From Baekduia alba (GTDB taxonomy: Bacteria > Actinomycetota > Thermoleophilia > Solirubrobacterales > Solirubrobacteraceae): DNA of 64,000 nt. The notes under the pieces are model-generated. The model ran no database searches. It saw only the letters and a program-made list of their open reading frames with translations, and was not told the DNA's origin. Each line of letters starts with the position of its first letter. Positions within the stretch are counted from its first letter, which is position 1. Below are positions 23,734 to 31,869 of this stretch, one piece after another. The stretch spans positions 2,976,001 through 3,040,000 of the forward strand of contig NZ_CP114013.1 in the NCBI RefSeq assembly GCF_028416635.1, in the 5' to 3' direction. A program made the translations under genes and the position numbers.

Positions 23734-24248
23734 GAACGCGCTCCCGCGGAGGACATCACGGCCGCGAGCGGCGCGTGGTTGACATGGCAGACCCCGACGG
23801 CCAGGGCGTCGGTGGCGTGGTCGGGCAGCGGCTCGTCCGGCAGCCGCAGCAGCGTGCACACCATCCGCGCCACCTGGTCCTTGGCCGCGCGACCCGTGCC
23901 GCACACCGCCTGCTTGACCTGCTGCGGCGTGTAGGACGCGCACGGGATCCCGCGCCGGCCCGCGGCGAGCATCACGACCCCGCGCGCCTGGCCGACCGCG
24001 AACGCGCTCCGGGCGTTCGCGCCGAAGAACAGGTCCTCCAGCGCCACCGCCTCGGGCTGATGGCGCTCGATCAGCGCGTCGACCTCGGCGAAGATCGTCG
24101 CCAGCCGCTGCTCCAACGCCACCCCGGCGCGCGTCGTGACGACGCCGCCGTCGAGCGCGGCGAAACGCATGCCGCGCCGCTCCACCACGCCGTAGCCGGT
24201 GTTCGCGAGGCCGGGATCGATGCCGAGGACAGACACTGAGGACGGCAT
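23730..24248 (-). CDS. ruvC: Crossover junction endodeoxyribonuclease RuvC
   Basis: A 172-residue RNase H-fold resolvase. Catalytic acidic residues sit where expected: Asp in VLGIDPGLANTGYG (~11), Glu in VALEDLFFGANARSA (~71), and the C-terminal pair in DHATDALAVGVCH (~143-146). QVKQAVCGTGRAAKDQV is the DNA-contacting segment. It nicks Holliday junctions symmetrically. ATG 24248 is the first gene of the ruvCAB operon. yebC, often adjacent upstream in related bacteria, lies 4.4 kb away here with unrelated genes between. Confidence 0.95.
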   Translation of the reverse strand: MPSSVSVLGIDPGLANTGYGVVERRGMRFAALDGGVVTTRAGVALEQRLATIFAEVDALIERHQPEAVALEDLFFGANARSAFAVGQARGVVMLAAGRRGIPCASYTPQQVKQAVCGTGRAAKDQVARMVCTLLRLPDEPLPDHATDALAVGVCHVNHAPLAAVMSSAGARS

Positions 24249-24380
24249 TCTGCGGGTCAGGTCGGATGTCCTCCGTGCGAACCCATGTTCGGTGGACGCA
24301 CGTCGTCGCGATGAGCGATGTGTCCACGCAAGCGGCACACCGCACAACCCGCCCGCCGTTCGCGTCGATCCGGACCCACG

Positions 24381-25541
24381 ATGTTCACCGAGTCCCGCCG
24401 CCTTCGCGATGAGCTGCGCACCACACACGCGCGCATCGCGACGCTCGAAGCCGAGCGCAACGAGTACCTGCGCAAGGACCGTCGCGCCGGCGTCCTGACG
24501 CTCGACGCCTTCCGGGAGGCCGCCGCCGCGGCGCTGCGTGGATCCCAGCGCCGCGGCGAGTCGGCCGCCCTCGTGCTCGTCGACATCGACGGCTTCCGCG
24601 CGCTCAACGGGCGCCGCGGCGCCGCCGCGGGCGACGAGGCCCTGGCGCTCGTCGCCCAGCGCCTGCGCGAGCTGGTCCGCGGCGGCGACGTCGTCGGCCG
24701 CACCGGCGCCGACGAGCTCGCCGTCGTCATGCCCGGCGCCAACCTCGCCGGCGCGCGCGGCGTCGCCGAGCGCCTCGTCGCGATCCTGGAGCAGTCCGGG
24801 CCCGTCACGGTCTCGGCCGGCATCGCCGTGGACGGCGGCACCGGCCAGCTGGACGGCCTGATGGCCGACGCCTCCGCGATCCTGGAGCGCGCGCGCATCG
24901 CCGGCGGCGGCCGCGTCGGGGCGCCCGGCCGCCTGCCGACGCCCGAGCCGTCGCGCGGCGCGATCGGCGCCCTGGCCCTCGCGCTGAGCGAGCGCGACCG
25001 CGGCACCGGCGAGCACGCCGAGCAGGTCGTCGCGCTGGCGGGCGCCGTCGCGCGCCGCCTCAACCTCGACGCCGAGGAGGTCGAGCGCATCGCGGCCGCC
25101 GCGCTGCTGCACGACATCGGCAAGGTCGCGATCCCGGACTCGATCCTGTCCAAGCCCGGCCTGCTCAACGACGAGGAGTGGCAGGTCATGCGCGGCCACA
25201 GCGTCGTCGGCGAGCGCATCCTGCGCGCGGTCCCCGGCCTCGGCCCGGTCGCCCGCATGGTCCGCCACGGCCACGAGCGCTTCGACGGGACCGGCTACCC
25301 GGACAACCTGCGCGGCGACGAGATCCCGCTGGGCAGCCGGATCGTCCTGGCCTGCGACGCCTACAACGCGATGACCTCGTCGCGCCCCTACCGCGACGCG
25401 ATGAGCCACGACGAGGCCGTCGCGGAGCTGACCGCCCACGCGGGGACCCAGTTCGACCCGCGCGTCGTCGACGCGCTGCTCGGCTACCTCGTCGACCGCA
25501 CGCCGGTCGACTACGCCGCCCGCCGCCGCACCGCCGCGTAG
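24381..25541 (+). CDS. Degenerate GGDEF plus HD-GYP domain protein
   Basis: A 386-residue cytoplasmic protein. An N-terminal coiled coil (RRLRDELRTTHARIATLEAER) leads into a GGDEF-fold domain (~40-175) with VLVDIDGFRALNG. The active-site motif reads GADEL instead of GG(D/E)EF, so cyclase activity is doubtful. From ~195 an HD-GYP phosphodiesterase domain follows with LLHDIGKVAIPD, MRGHSVVGERIL, HGHERFDGTGYP (the HD-GYP signature) and DAYNAMTSSRPYR, all intact. It most likely degrades c-di-GMP, with the GGDEF part as a GTP/c-di-GMP sensing module. It is divergent from ruvC; repeat copy D begins in its stop codon. Confidence 0.9.
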   Translation: MFTESRRLRDELRTTHARIATLEAERNEYLRKDRRAGVLTLDAFREAAAAALRGSQRRGESAALVLVDIDGFRALNGRRGAAAGDEALALVAQRLRELVRGGDVVGRTGADELAVVMPGANLAGARGVAERLVAILEQSGPVTVSAGIAVDGGTGQLDGLMADASAILERARIAGGGRVGAPGRLPTPEPSRGAIGALALALSERDRGTGEHAEQVVALAGAVARRLNLDAEEVERIAAAALLHDIGKVAIPDSILSKPGLLNDEEWQVMRGHSVVGERILRAVPGLGPVARMVRHGHERFDGTGYPDNLRGDEIPLGSRIVLACDAYNAMTSSRPYRDAMSHDEAVAELTAHAGTQFDPRVVDALLGYLVDRTPVDYAARRRTAA

Positions 25542-25661
25542 CCTCGATCCTGCGGCCCGCACGGTCGTGGCTGACGTCGCTGGCGCAGCGCCAGCGTGCG
25601 CCAGGACGTCAAGCGCGTCAGCGACCGTCAGGCGCGGGCGGGCGGCCCGCAGGATCGAGGC
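25541..25661 (-). repeat. Palindromic intergenic repeat, copy D
   Basis: The best-preserved termini of the family: GCCTCGATCCTGCGGCCCGC (25541-25560) and its complement at 25642-25661, 19 of 20 positions pairing. The orientation of the core is like copy B (GTCGTGGCTGACGTCGCTGG ... GCGACCGTCAGGCGCGG). It starts in the TAG of the HD-GYP gene and extends into the 3' end of the TetR gene, whose stop (25618) lies inside the element. Confidence 0.85.
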
Positions 25662-26250
25662 TGCTCATGCCGTCCCAGACCACTTCCATCACGCGATCGA
25701 CCAGCACCCCGCGGGACACCTCGGTGTGGTCGGCCCACCAGTTGGCCAGCGCCTGGCAGGCGCCGGAGGTGAGCTGGGCGTACATCTCGATCTGCTGCTC
25801 GTCGACGCCCTCGCCGCCGGCCGGCACGAGCGCGACGATCGCGCGCGTCGCCTGCGCCTGGAGGCGGTCGATCAGCGGCGCGAGCTCCGGGTCGGCCGCG
25901 TCGCGGAACAGCGCCTGCCACGCCTCGCGGCGCTCCTGCACCCAGCCGAAGAAGACGTCGACGCCCGCGCGCAGGCGCTCCTCGCCGACCATGCCGGTCG
26001 CTGCGTTGGCCGCGAAGCGGCGCGCCAGCTCGGACGCGTGCCCGGTGACCAGCGTCTCGTGCAGCTCGCGCTTGGACTCGAAGTGCTCGTAGATCAGCGC
26101 CTTCGACGTGCCCGACGCCTTGGCGATGTCGTCCAGCGACGAGCCGTGGTAGCCGCGCTGGGCGAACACCTCCTGCGCGGCGCCGAGGATGCGCTCGCGG
26201 CGCTGCGCGGCGCTCAGGCGGCGGCGGGGCGGTGGACGGTCGGAGGACAC
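25618..26250 (-). CDS. TetR-family transcriptional regulator
   Basis: A 210-residue repressor. The N-terminal helix-turn-helix is canonical (RERILGAAQEVFAQRGYHGS, then LDDIAKASGTSKALIYEHFE, ~17-60), followed by a helical ligand/dimer domain (WVQERREAWQALFRDAADPE, WWADHTEVSRGVLVDRVMEV). The last ~14 residues (LDPAGRPPAPDGR) are encoded by the palindromic repeat. GTG 26250 fits the family start. It is divergent from a class III cyclase gene, and a long inverted repeat fills the shared gap, so mutual control is likely. Confidence 0.88.
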   Translation of the reverse strand: MSSDRPPPRRRLSAAQRRERILGAAQEVFAQRGYHGSSLDDIAKASGTSKALIYEHFESKRELHETLVTGHASELARRFAANAATGMVGEERLRAGVDVFFGWVQERREAWQALFRDAADPELAPLIDRLQAQATRAIVALVPAGGEGVDEQQIEMYAQLTSGACQALANWWADHTEVSRGVLVDRVMEVVWDGMSSLDPAGRPPAPDGR

Positions 26251-26261
26251 GGGAGCAGAGA

Positions 26262-26341
26262 CTAGATGGGTCGTTCTGCGAGACGGTCCGGGCGATCGGG
26301 CGGTCGAACGGCCGCACCGGACCGCGGAACGACTCATCTAG
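26262..26341. promoter_or_regulatory. Long inverted repeat between TetR and cyclase genes
   Basis: Outer arms CTAGATGGGTCGTTC (26262-26276) and GAACGACTCATCTAG (26327-26341) are complementary at 14 of 15 positions. Inner arms CGGTCCGG (26284-26291) and CCGGACCG (26317-26324) pair perfectly. The symmetrical layout, AT-rich outer arms and position between divergent genes suggest paired operator sites for the TetR protein. Confidence 0.6.
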
Positions 26342-26351
26342 GCTCCGCGCC

Positions 26352-27476
26352 GTGGACTTCGCGGCGGAGGGCTTCTACGAGGGTCTGGAGGGCGGAGCGC
26401 TCGACGAGCGCCGGGCGCTGTTGGAGTGGCTCGTGGCCGAGGGCTTCGGCGACGACGAGCTGCGCCGGGCGCACCGCCGCGGCCTGCTGGTCTTCCTCGC
26501 CGCCGAGCGCGAGGTCGGCGGCGAGCCGAAGTACACGACCGCCGAGGTCGCCCAGATCGCGGGCGCCGACCCGGAGCTGCTCAAGCGCCTGCGGCGGGCG
26601 CACGGCCTGCCGCTGCCCGAGGTCGACGCGACCGAGTTCACCGACGTCGACCTCGCCAGCGCGCGCACGGCCCGCGCGTTCACCGACCTCGGCCTCACCG
26701 AGGACCAGATGGTCGCGACCACCCGCGTCCTGGGCCGCTCGCTCTCCACCGCGTCGGAGGCGATGCGCGCGCTGATGCTCGAGACGGTGCTGGAGCCCGG
26801 GACCACCGAGCTGGAGCTGGCCCAGCGCTACGCGGCCCAGGTCCACGCCGTCATGCCGCTCGTCGGCCCGATGATCGTGCAGATGCTCAGCCAGCACCTG
26901 CGCAACATGGTGCAGAGCGAGATGGTCGGCCAGGCCGAGCGGATCTCCGGCCAGCTGCCCGGCGCACGCGACCAGGCGGTGGCCTTCGCCGACCTGGTCG
27001 GGTTCACCCGCCTGGGCGAGGAGATCGCGCCCGAGGACCTCGGCTCGGTCGCCGAGCGCCTGTTCTCGATCACCCGCGAGGTCGTCGACCCGCCGGTCCG
27101 CCTGGTCAAGACGATCGGCGACGCCGTGATGCTGACCGCGGCCGCGCCGGACGACCTCGTCCGCGCCGCGCTCCAGCTCGTCGCCGCCTCCGACGCCGAG
27201 AGCGCCGGCACCGACGCCGCGTTCCCGCAGGTCCGCGTCGGCCTGGCCTACGGCCCGACGGTCGCCCGCGGCGGCGACGTGTTCGGCCGCGCCGTCAACC
27301 TCGCCAGCCGCGTCACGTCGATCGCCCGGGCCGGCAGCGTCCTGGCCACGCGCGAGGTGCGCGACGCCGCGGCCCGCGACTTCCTCTGGTCCTCGGCGCA
27401 CGCGCGCCGGATCAAGGGGCTGCCGGAGCCGGTGCCGCTGTATCGCGCGCGGCCGCTGCCCGCGGCAGGTCTCTGA
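26352..27476 (+). CDS. Class III adenylate/guanylate cyclase with N-terminal regulatory domain
   Basis: A 374-residue protein resembling the mycobacterial pH-sensing cyclase Rv1264. Residues ~1-195 are all-helical (EGLEGGALDERRALLEWLVA, YTTAEVAQIAGADPELLKRL, LAQRYAAQVHAVMPLVGPMI) and correspond to the autoinhibitory region. The catalytic domain (~200-374) has metal-binding Asp in VAFADLVGFTRLGEE and in KTIGDAVML, and the closing GRAVNLASRVTSIARAG. Product cAMP is likely but not proven. GTG 26352 is used; earlier in-frame starts would run through the operator. Its 3' end overlaps the convergent MFS gene by 65 bases. Confidence 0.88.
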   Translation: MDFAAEGFYEGLEGGALDERRALLEWLVAEGFGDDELRRAHRRGLLVFLAAEREVGGEPKYTTAEVAQIAGADPELLKRLRRAHGLPLPEVDATEFTDVDLASARTARAFTDLGLTEDQMVATTRVLGRSLSTASEAMRALMLETVLEPGTTELELAQRYAAQVHAVMPLVGPMIVQMLSQHLRNMVQSEMVGQAERISGQLPGARDQAVAFADLVGFTRLGEEIAPEDLGSVAERLFSITREVVDPPVRLVKTIGDAVMLTAAAPDDLVRAALQLVAASDAESAGTDAAFPQVRVGLAYGPTVARGGDVFGRAVNLASRVTSIARAGSVLATREVRDAAARDFLWSSAHARRIKGLPEPVPLYRARPLPAAGL

Positions 27477-28659
27477 CCGCGCGCACGCTCAGGCAGCCGA
27501 TCGCCGCCAGGACGCCGATCGCGCTCATCCCCGCCAAGGTGGTGTGGATGCCCAGCGCGCTGGCCACCGGCCCGGCGACGACCATCCCGACCGGCATCAT
27601 CCCCGCGCTCGCCGCGTAGTCATAGGACGACACGCGGGAGATCGACTGCTCCGGGATGTGCTCCTGCAGCGACGTCTCCCACAGCGTGAAGAACGCCGAG
27701 ACGCCGATCGCCGCGAAGAACTCCACCGCGGCGATGGCGAGGATCGGCAGGCCGCTGCCGATGATCACCGCCTGGCAGGACGCGAAGCCGAGCGCGATCG
27801 CCGCGGCCCGCAGCGCGTAGCGCGGGTGCCAGCGCAGCAGCAGGACGTCGGCCACGACCGAGCCCAGGCCGAAGGCCACCGTGATGATCGCCCACGACGT
27901 CGCGCCGTTCAGCTCGTCCTCCATCAGCACCGGGCCGAGCACGTAGATCGAGGGCAGGACGACCACGTGGTAGACGACCATCGCCAGCAGGAACGACCAG
28001 ACCCAGGAGCGCGAGCGCACCTCGCGCCAGCCGCCGCGGAGGTCGGCCGCGAACGGCTCGGGGTCGCCGCGCTCCACGACGCGCGGGCGCAGCGCCAGCA
28101 GGCAGAGGACCGAGACGCCGAACGTGCCGGCGTCCACCAGCAGCGCCCCGCCCTCGCCCAGCGCCGCGACGAGGACGCCGCCCAGCGCCGGCCCGACGAT
28201 CGACCCGGTGGAGAACGACAGGCCGCGCAGCGCGTTGGCCGGCTGCAGGAAGTGCGGCTCGCTGATCGTCTGCGGCATCAGCCCGCTGAACGCCGGTGAG
28301 AAGAACGAGTCAGCGGCCCCGAAGACCGCGGTCAGCAGCGCGAGGTGCCACACCTCCGCGTGGCCGGAGACGAGCAGCACGCCCGCGACCGCCTGGCTGC
28401 CGAGCCGCACGACGTCGGACGCGATCAGGATCCGCTTGCGCTCGATCCGGTCGGCGACCACGCCGCCGATGAGCCCCAGCACGATGAACGGGAAGAAGCC
28501 CGCCGCCGCGACGATCCCGACGTCGGCGACCGACCCGCCGATCGACAGCACCGCGAACGGCAGGACGACCTGCGTCATGCGGTCGCCGACGACCGACAGC
28601 GCCTGGCCCAGGAACAGCAGCCGGAACTGGCGCTCCTCGCGCAGCACCGCCGGGAGCAT
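27412..28659 (-). CDS. MFS transporter (EntS-like exporter)
   Basis: A 415-residue major facilitator with 12 predicted TM helices. It starts RLLFLGQALSVVGDRMTQVV and carries the loop 2-3 motif GGVVADRIERKRILI (~65-79), typical of drug/siderophore exporters of the EntS type. The central loop after ~190 is short (ERGDPEPFAADLRGGWREVR). The Ala/Pro tail is encoded antisense to the 3' end of the cyclase gene. yebC lies 12 bases upstream, on the same strand. The substrate is unknown. Confidence 0.88.
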   Translation of the reverse strand: MLPAVLREERQFRLLFLGQALSVVGDRMTQVVLPFAVLSIGGSVADVGIVAAAGFFPFIVLGLIGGVVADRIERKRILIASDVVRLGSQAVAGVLLVSGHAEVWHLALLTAVFGAADSFFSPAFSGLMPQTISEPHFLQPANALRGLSFSTGSIVGPALGGVLVAALGEGGALLVDAGTFGVSVLCLLALRPRVVERGDPEPFAADLRGGWREVRSRSWVWSFLLAMVVYHVVVLPSIYVLGPVLMEDELNGATSWAIITVAFGLGSVVADVLLLRWHPRYALRAAAIALGFASCQAVIIGSGLPILAIAAVEFFAAIGVSAFFTLWETSLQEHIPEQSISRVSSYDYAASAGMMPVGMVVAGPVASALGIHTTLAGMSAIGVLAAIGCLSVRAVRDLPRAAAARDTAAPAPAAP

Positions 28660-28671
28660 GATGGTCGGGTA

Positions 28672-29427
28672 CTACGTCGCCGCCATGAGGCGCTCCAGCA
28701 CCTCGGCGTCGACGTCGAAGTTCGCGTGCACCGCGTCGACGTCGTCGTTGTCCTCGAGGTTGTCGATGAGGCGCAGCAGCTTGGCCGCCGTCTCCTCGTC
28801 GACCGGGACGAGCACCTTGGGGCGCTGGATGACCTCGGCGTTCTGGAGCTCGATGCCGGCCTCGTCGAGCGCGGCGCGCACGGCGGTCAGGTCCGACGGC
28901 TCGGTGACGATCTCGTAGACGTCGTCTTCGAGCGAGATGTCCTCGGCGCCCGCGTCGATCGCGATCATCAGGTCGTCCTCGGTGTAGCGCCCGGCGTCGA
29001 CCGCGATGACGCCCTTCTTGTCGAAGTTGTAGGCCACCGAGCCGGGCTCGCCGAGCGAGCCGTTGCCCTTGGACAGGGCGTGGCGGACGTCCGCGCCGGT
29101 GCGGTTGCGGTTGTCGGTGACGGCCTCGATCAGCAGCGCCACGCCGCCCGGGCCGTAGCCCTCGTACATGATGCTCTCGAGCGCCGCCGCGTCGGCGCCG
29201 GCGCCCGTCCCCTTGGCGATCGCGCGCTCGATGTTGTCCTTGGGCATCGAGGCGTCGCGGGCCTTCTGGACCGCGAGCGCCAGCGACGGGTTGCCGTCGA
29301 TGTCGCCCCCGCCCTCCTTGGCCGCGACCGTCACCGCGCGGGCCAGCTTGGTGAAGAGCTTGCCGCGCTTGGAGTCGACGATCGCCTTCTTGTGCTTGAT
29401 CGAGGCCCACTTGGAATGTCCGGACAT
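28672..29427 (-). CDS. yebC: YebC/PmpR/TACO1-family protein
   Basis: A 251-residue YebC protein. It opens with the invariant MSGHSKWASIKHKKAIVDSK and continues with NPSLALAVQKARDASMPKDN, YEGYGPGGVALLIEAVTDN, and DLMIAIDAGAEDISLEDDVY. Family members have been described as transcriptional regulators and as translation factors that help ribosomes on difficult motifs. In many bacteria yebC directly precedes ruvC; here HD-GYP, TetR, cyclase and MFS genes intervene. ATG 29427 is unambiguous. Confidence 0.95.
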   Translation of the reverse strand: MSGHSKWASIKHKKAIVDSKRGKLFTKLARAVTVAAKEGGGDIDGNPSLALAVQKARDASMPKDNIERAIAKGTGAGADAAALESIMYEGYGPGGVALLIEAVTDNRNRTGADVRHALSKGNGSLGEPGSVAYNFDKKGVIAVDAGRYTEDDLMIAIDAGAEDISLEDDVYEIVTEPSDLTAVRAALDEAGIELQNAEVIQRPKVLVPVDEETAAKLLRLIDNLEDNDDVDAVHANFDVDAEVLERLMAAT

Positions 29428-29545
29428 ACGGCCTGCATTCTACGGAGGTGTCCGTCCTGGCACGTCCGCAGTTGAAGAGCGACGCTCACCAGCCGACTAC
29501 CGGAGTGGGGACCGGACCAGGGTTCGCGCCCCCGGGACGAGATCC

Positions 29546-31864
29546 ATGGCCAGTGCTTCGCGCGCATCGCTGCCGTCAGCGCGCCTTTCGGGGCGCTGCG
29601 CCCGCCTGCTCACCTTCCTGTGCGGCGCCGGCATCGCGCTCGGGCTGGCCGACCTGCTCGTCCTGGGCGGCGTCCGCTTCGCCTCCCCCGCCGTCGGCAC
29701 GATCGTGCTGCCGCTGGCGACGGCGCTGATCGCCGCCGGCCTCGCCGCGGTGCGTCTGATCGCCTCCACCGGCGACCGGCGCCTGTGGATCCTGCTGTTC
29801 GCGGGCCTGGGCGCCACGCTGATCGGCGGGATCGTCTCGGCGATCAGCGGCAACCACGTCGACCACGCCGGCCTCGCCGACGTGTTCTGGCTCGCGGCCT
29901 ACCCGCCCTGGTACGCCGCGCTGATCGTCATCAGCCGCCACTACCTCGGCGGCGCGCATCGCTCGTTCTGGCTCGACGGCCTGCTGATCGGCCTCGCCTC
30001 GGCGACCTACGTCGCCGCCCTCTTCCTCGGCGACCTCGCCGGCCTGAGCCAGGGCACGCTGATCGTCAACGTCGCCTACCCGGCCGCCGACCTGGCGCTG
30101 CTCGGGATCCTCTTCGGCACGCTGCTGATGATCGGGCGCCCGTCGCCCCAGGGCGTCGTCCTGGCGGTCGGCCTGCTCTTCACCCTGGCGTCCGACACGC
30201 AGCGCACGGTCCACCTGGCCGAGGGCCACACGACGATGTCGCCGGCGATGGCGGTGAGCTGGAGCCTCGGCCTGCTGTTCCTCGCCACGGCCTCGTGGGC
30301 GCGCCCCGCGCCGGGCCGCGTCCTGCCGGTCGGCGGCTGGTGGGAGCTGACGTCGCCGGCGTGCATCGCGTCGCTGGCCGTCGGGATCCTCGTCGCCGAC
30401 CACTGGGCGAACCTCCCGACCGCCGCGATCGTGCTCGCCGCCGCCTCGTTCGCCTGCGCGCTGGCGCGCCTGGTCTGGACGCTGCGCGAGGTCCGCTCGC
30501 TGGCGCTGCACCGCCGCGAGGCGCTGACCGACGACCTCACCGGCCTGCCCAACCGGCGCGCGCTGTTCCGCGAGCTCGAGGTCCTGACGGCCGCGGGAGA
30601 GAGCTCGGCGCGTCGCTTCGCGCTGCTGCAACTCGACCTCGACGGCTTCAAGGAGCTCAACGACACGCTCGGCCACCACGCCGGCGACGACCTGCTGATC
30701 GCGGTCTCGCGACGCCTGGAGGCCGTCGTCCCCGGCACGCTGGCCCGGCTCGGCGGCGACGAGTTCGCCGCGATCGTGCCCGACGGCCACGACGCCCGCG
30801 CGGTCGCCGCGGCGGTCGGCGAGGCGCTGCACGCGCCGCTGGCGATCGAGGGCGTCGGCGTCGCGGTCAACGCCTCGGTCGGGATCGCCCACTTCCCGCA
30901 GGACGCCCCCGACTCGCGCGAGCTCGCGCGCCGCGCCGACGTCGCCATGTACGACGCCAAGCGCCTGGGCACGGTCGTCGCCGGCTACACCGCCGAGCAC
31001 GACGAGCACTCGCTGGACCGCCTCGCGCTCGCGGCCGACCTGCGCAGCGCCTTCGACCGGGACGAGCTGTGGCTGGCCTTCCAGCCCCAGGTCGACATCG
31101 CGACCGGCCGGATCTCCGGCGCCGAGGCCCTGATCCGCTGGAAGCACCCGACGCGCGGAGAGATCCCGCCCGGCGTGCTGCTGCCGATCGCCGAGCGCAC
31201 CGGGCTGATGCCGCAGCTGACGCTGTGGGTCCTGGAGCGCGCGGTCGACCAGGCGGCGCAGTGGCGCCGCAACGGCCTCGACATCCGCGTCGGCGTCAAC
31301 GTGTCGGCGATCGTCCTGGTCGACGCGACCCTGCCCGACCGGATCGCCGAGACGCTCGCCGTCCACGCGCTGACCCCGGACAACCTGTGCGTCGAGGTCA
31401 CCGAGGACGCGGTCATGCGCGACACCTCGCGCGCGATCGCGATCCTGGAGCGCATCAAGGCGTCGGGCGTCGAGATCTCGGTCGACGACTTCGGCACCGG
31501 CCAGTCGTCGCTGGAGCAGCTCAAGAACGTCCCGGCCGACGAGCTCAAGCTCGACCGCTCGTTCGTCCTGGGCATGGTCGACGACCCGCAGGACGCGGCG
31601 ATCGTCGGCTCGGTCGTCGGCCTGGGCCGCGCGCTCGGGCTGCGCGTCGTGGCCGAGGGCGTGGAGACGCCGCAGGCCTGGCAGCGCCTCGCCGACCTCG
31701 GCTGCGACGTCGCCCAGGGCTTCGGCCTCGCGCGGCCGATGCCGGCGGCGCAGTTCGAGCGCTGGGCGCGCGAGCCCAGCGATCGCGCCCGCCTGCTGGT
31801 CCCCCAGCTGCACACGTCGCGCTCGGCCTGGCGGCCGCGCCCGCGCAGCCGGGTCGCGTCCTAG
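29546..31864 (+). CDS. Membrane-bound GGDEF-EAL protein (c-di-GMP turnover)
   Basis: About 772 residues. The first ~320 form an integral-membrane sensor of eight or so TM helices (LLTFLCGAGIALGLADLLVL, LWILLFAGLGATLIGGIVSA, DVFWLAAYPPWYAALIVIS). A GGDEF domain follows, with intact active site (LARLGGDEFAAIVP) and DLDGFKELNDTLGHHAGD. The EAL domain has all key residues: GAEALIRWKHP, NLCVEVTEDA, VDDFGTGQSS, ELKLDRSFV and AEGVETPQAW. Both synthesis and hydrolysis look possible. ATG 29546 is chosen because the first TM helix starts soon after; the frame is open further upstream across the yebC gene. Confidence 0.9.
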   Translation: MASASRASLPSARLSGRCARLLTFLCGAGIALGLADLLVLGGVRFASPAVGTIVLPLATALIAAGLAAVRLIASTGDRRLWILLFAGLGATLIGGIVSAISGNHVDHAGLADVFWLAAYPPWYAALIVISRHYLGGAHRSFWLDGLLIGLASATYVAALFLGDLAGLSQGTLIVNVAYPAADLALLGILFGTLLMIGRPSPQGVVLAVGLLFTLASDTQRTVHLAEGHTTMSPAMAVSWSLGLLFLATASWARPAPGRVLPVGGWWELTSPACIASLAVGILVADHWANLPTAAIVLAAASFACALARLVWTLREVRSLALHRREALTDDLTGLPNRRALFRELEVLTAAGESSARRFALLQLDLDGFKELNDTLGHHAGDDLLIAVSRRLEAVVPGTLARLGGDEFAAIVPDGHDARAVAAAVGEALHAPLAIEGVGVAVNASVGIAHFPQDAPDSRELARRADVAMYDAKRLGTVVAGYTAEHDEHSLDRLALAADLRSAFDRDELWLAFQPQVDIATGRISGAEALIRWKHPTRGEIPPGVLLPIAERTGLMPQLTLWVLERAVDQAAQWRRNGLDIRVGVNVSAIVLVDATLPDRIAETLAVHALTPDNLCVEVTEDAVMRDTSRAIAILERIKASGVEISVDDFGTGQSSLEQLKNVPADELKLDRSFVLGMVDDPQDAAIVGSVVGLGRALGLRVVAEGVETPQAWQRLADLGCDVAQGFGLARPMPAAQFERWAREPSDRARLLVPQLHTSRSAWRPRPRSRVAS

Positions 31865-31869
31865 GACGT

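Noticed and set aside
29428-29545. Possible c-di-GMP riboswitch before the GGDEF-EAL gene
   Set aside because: GACTACCGG and nearby bases looked suggestive, but the conserved GEMM core and helices are not present. The leaders at 24249-24380 and 50494-50631 were checked with the same result.
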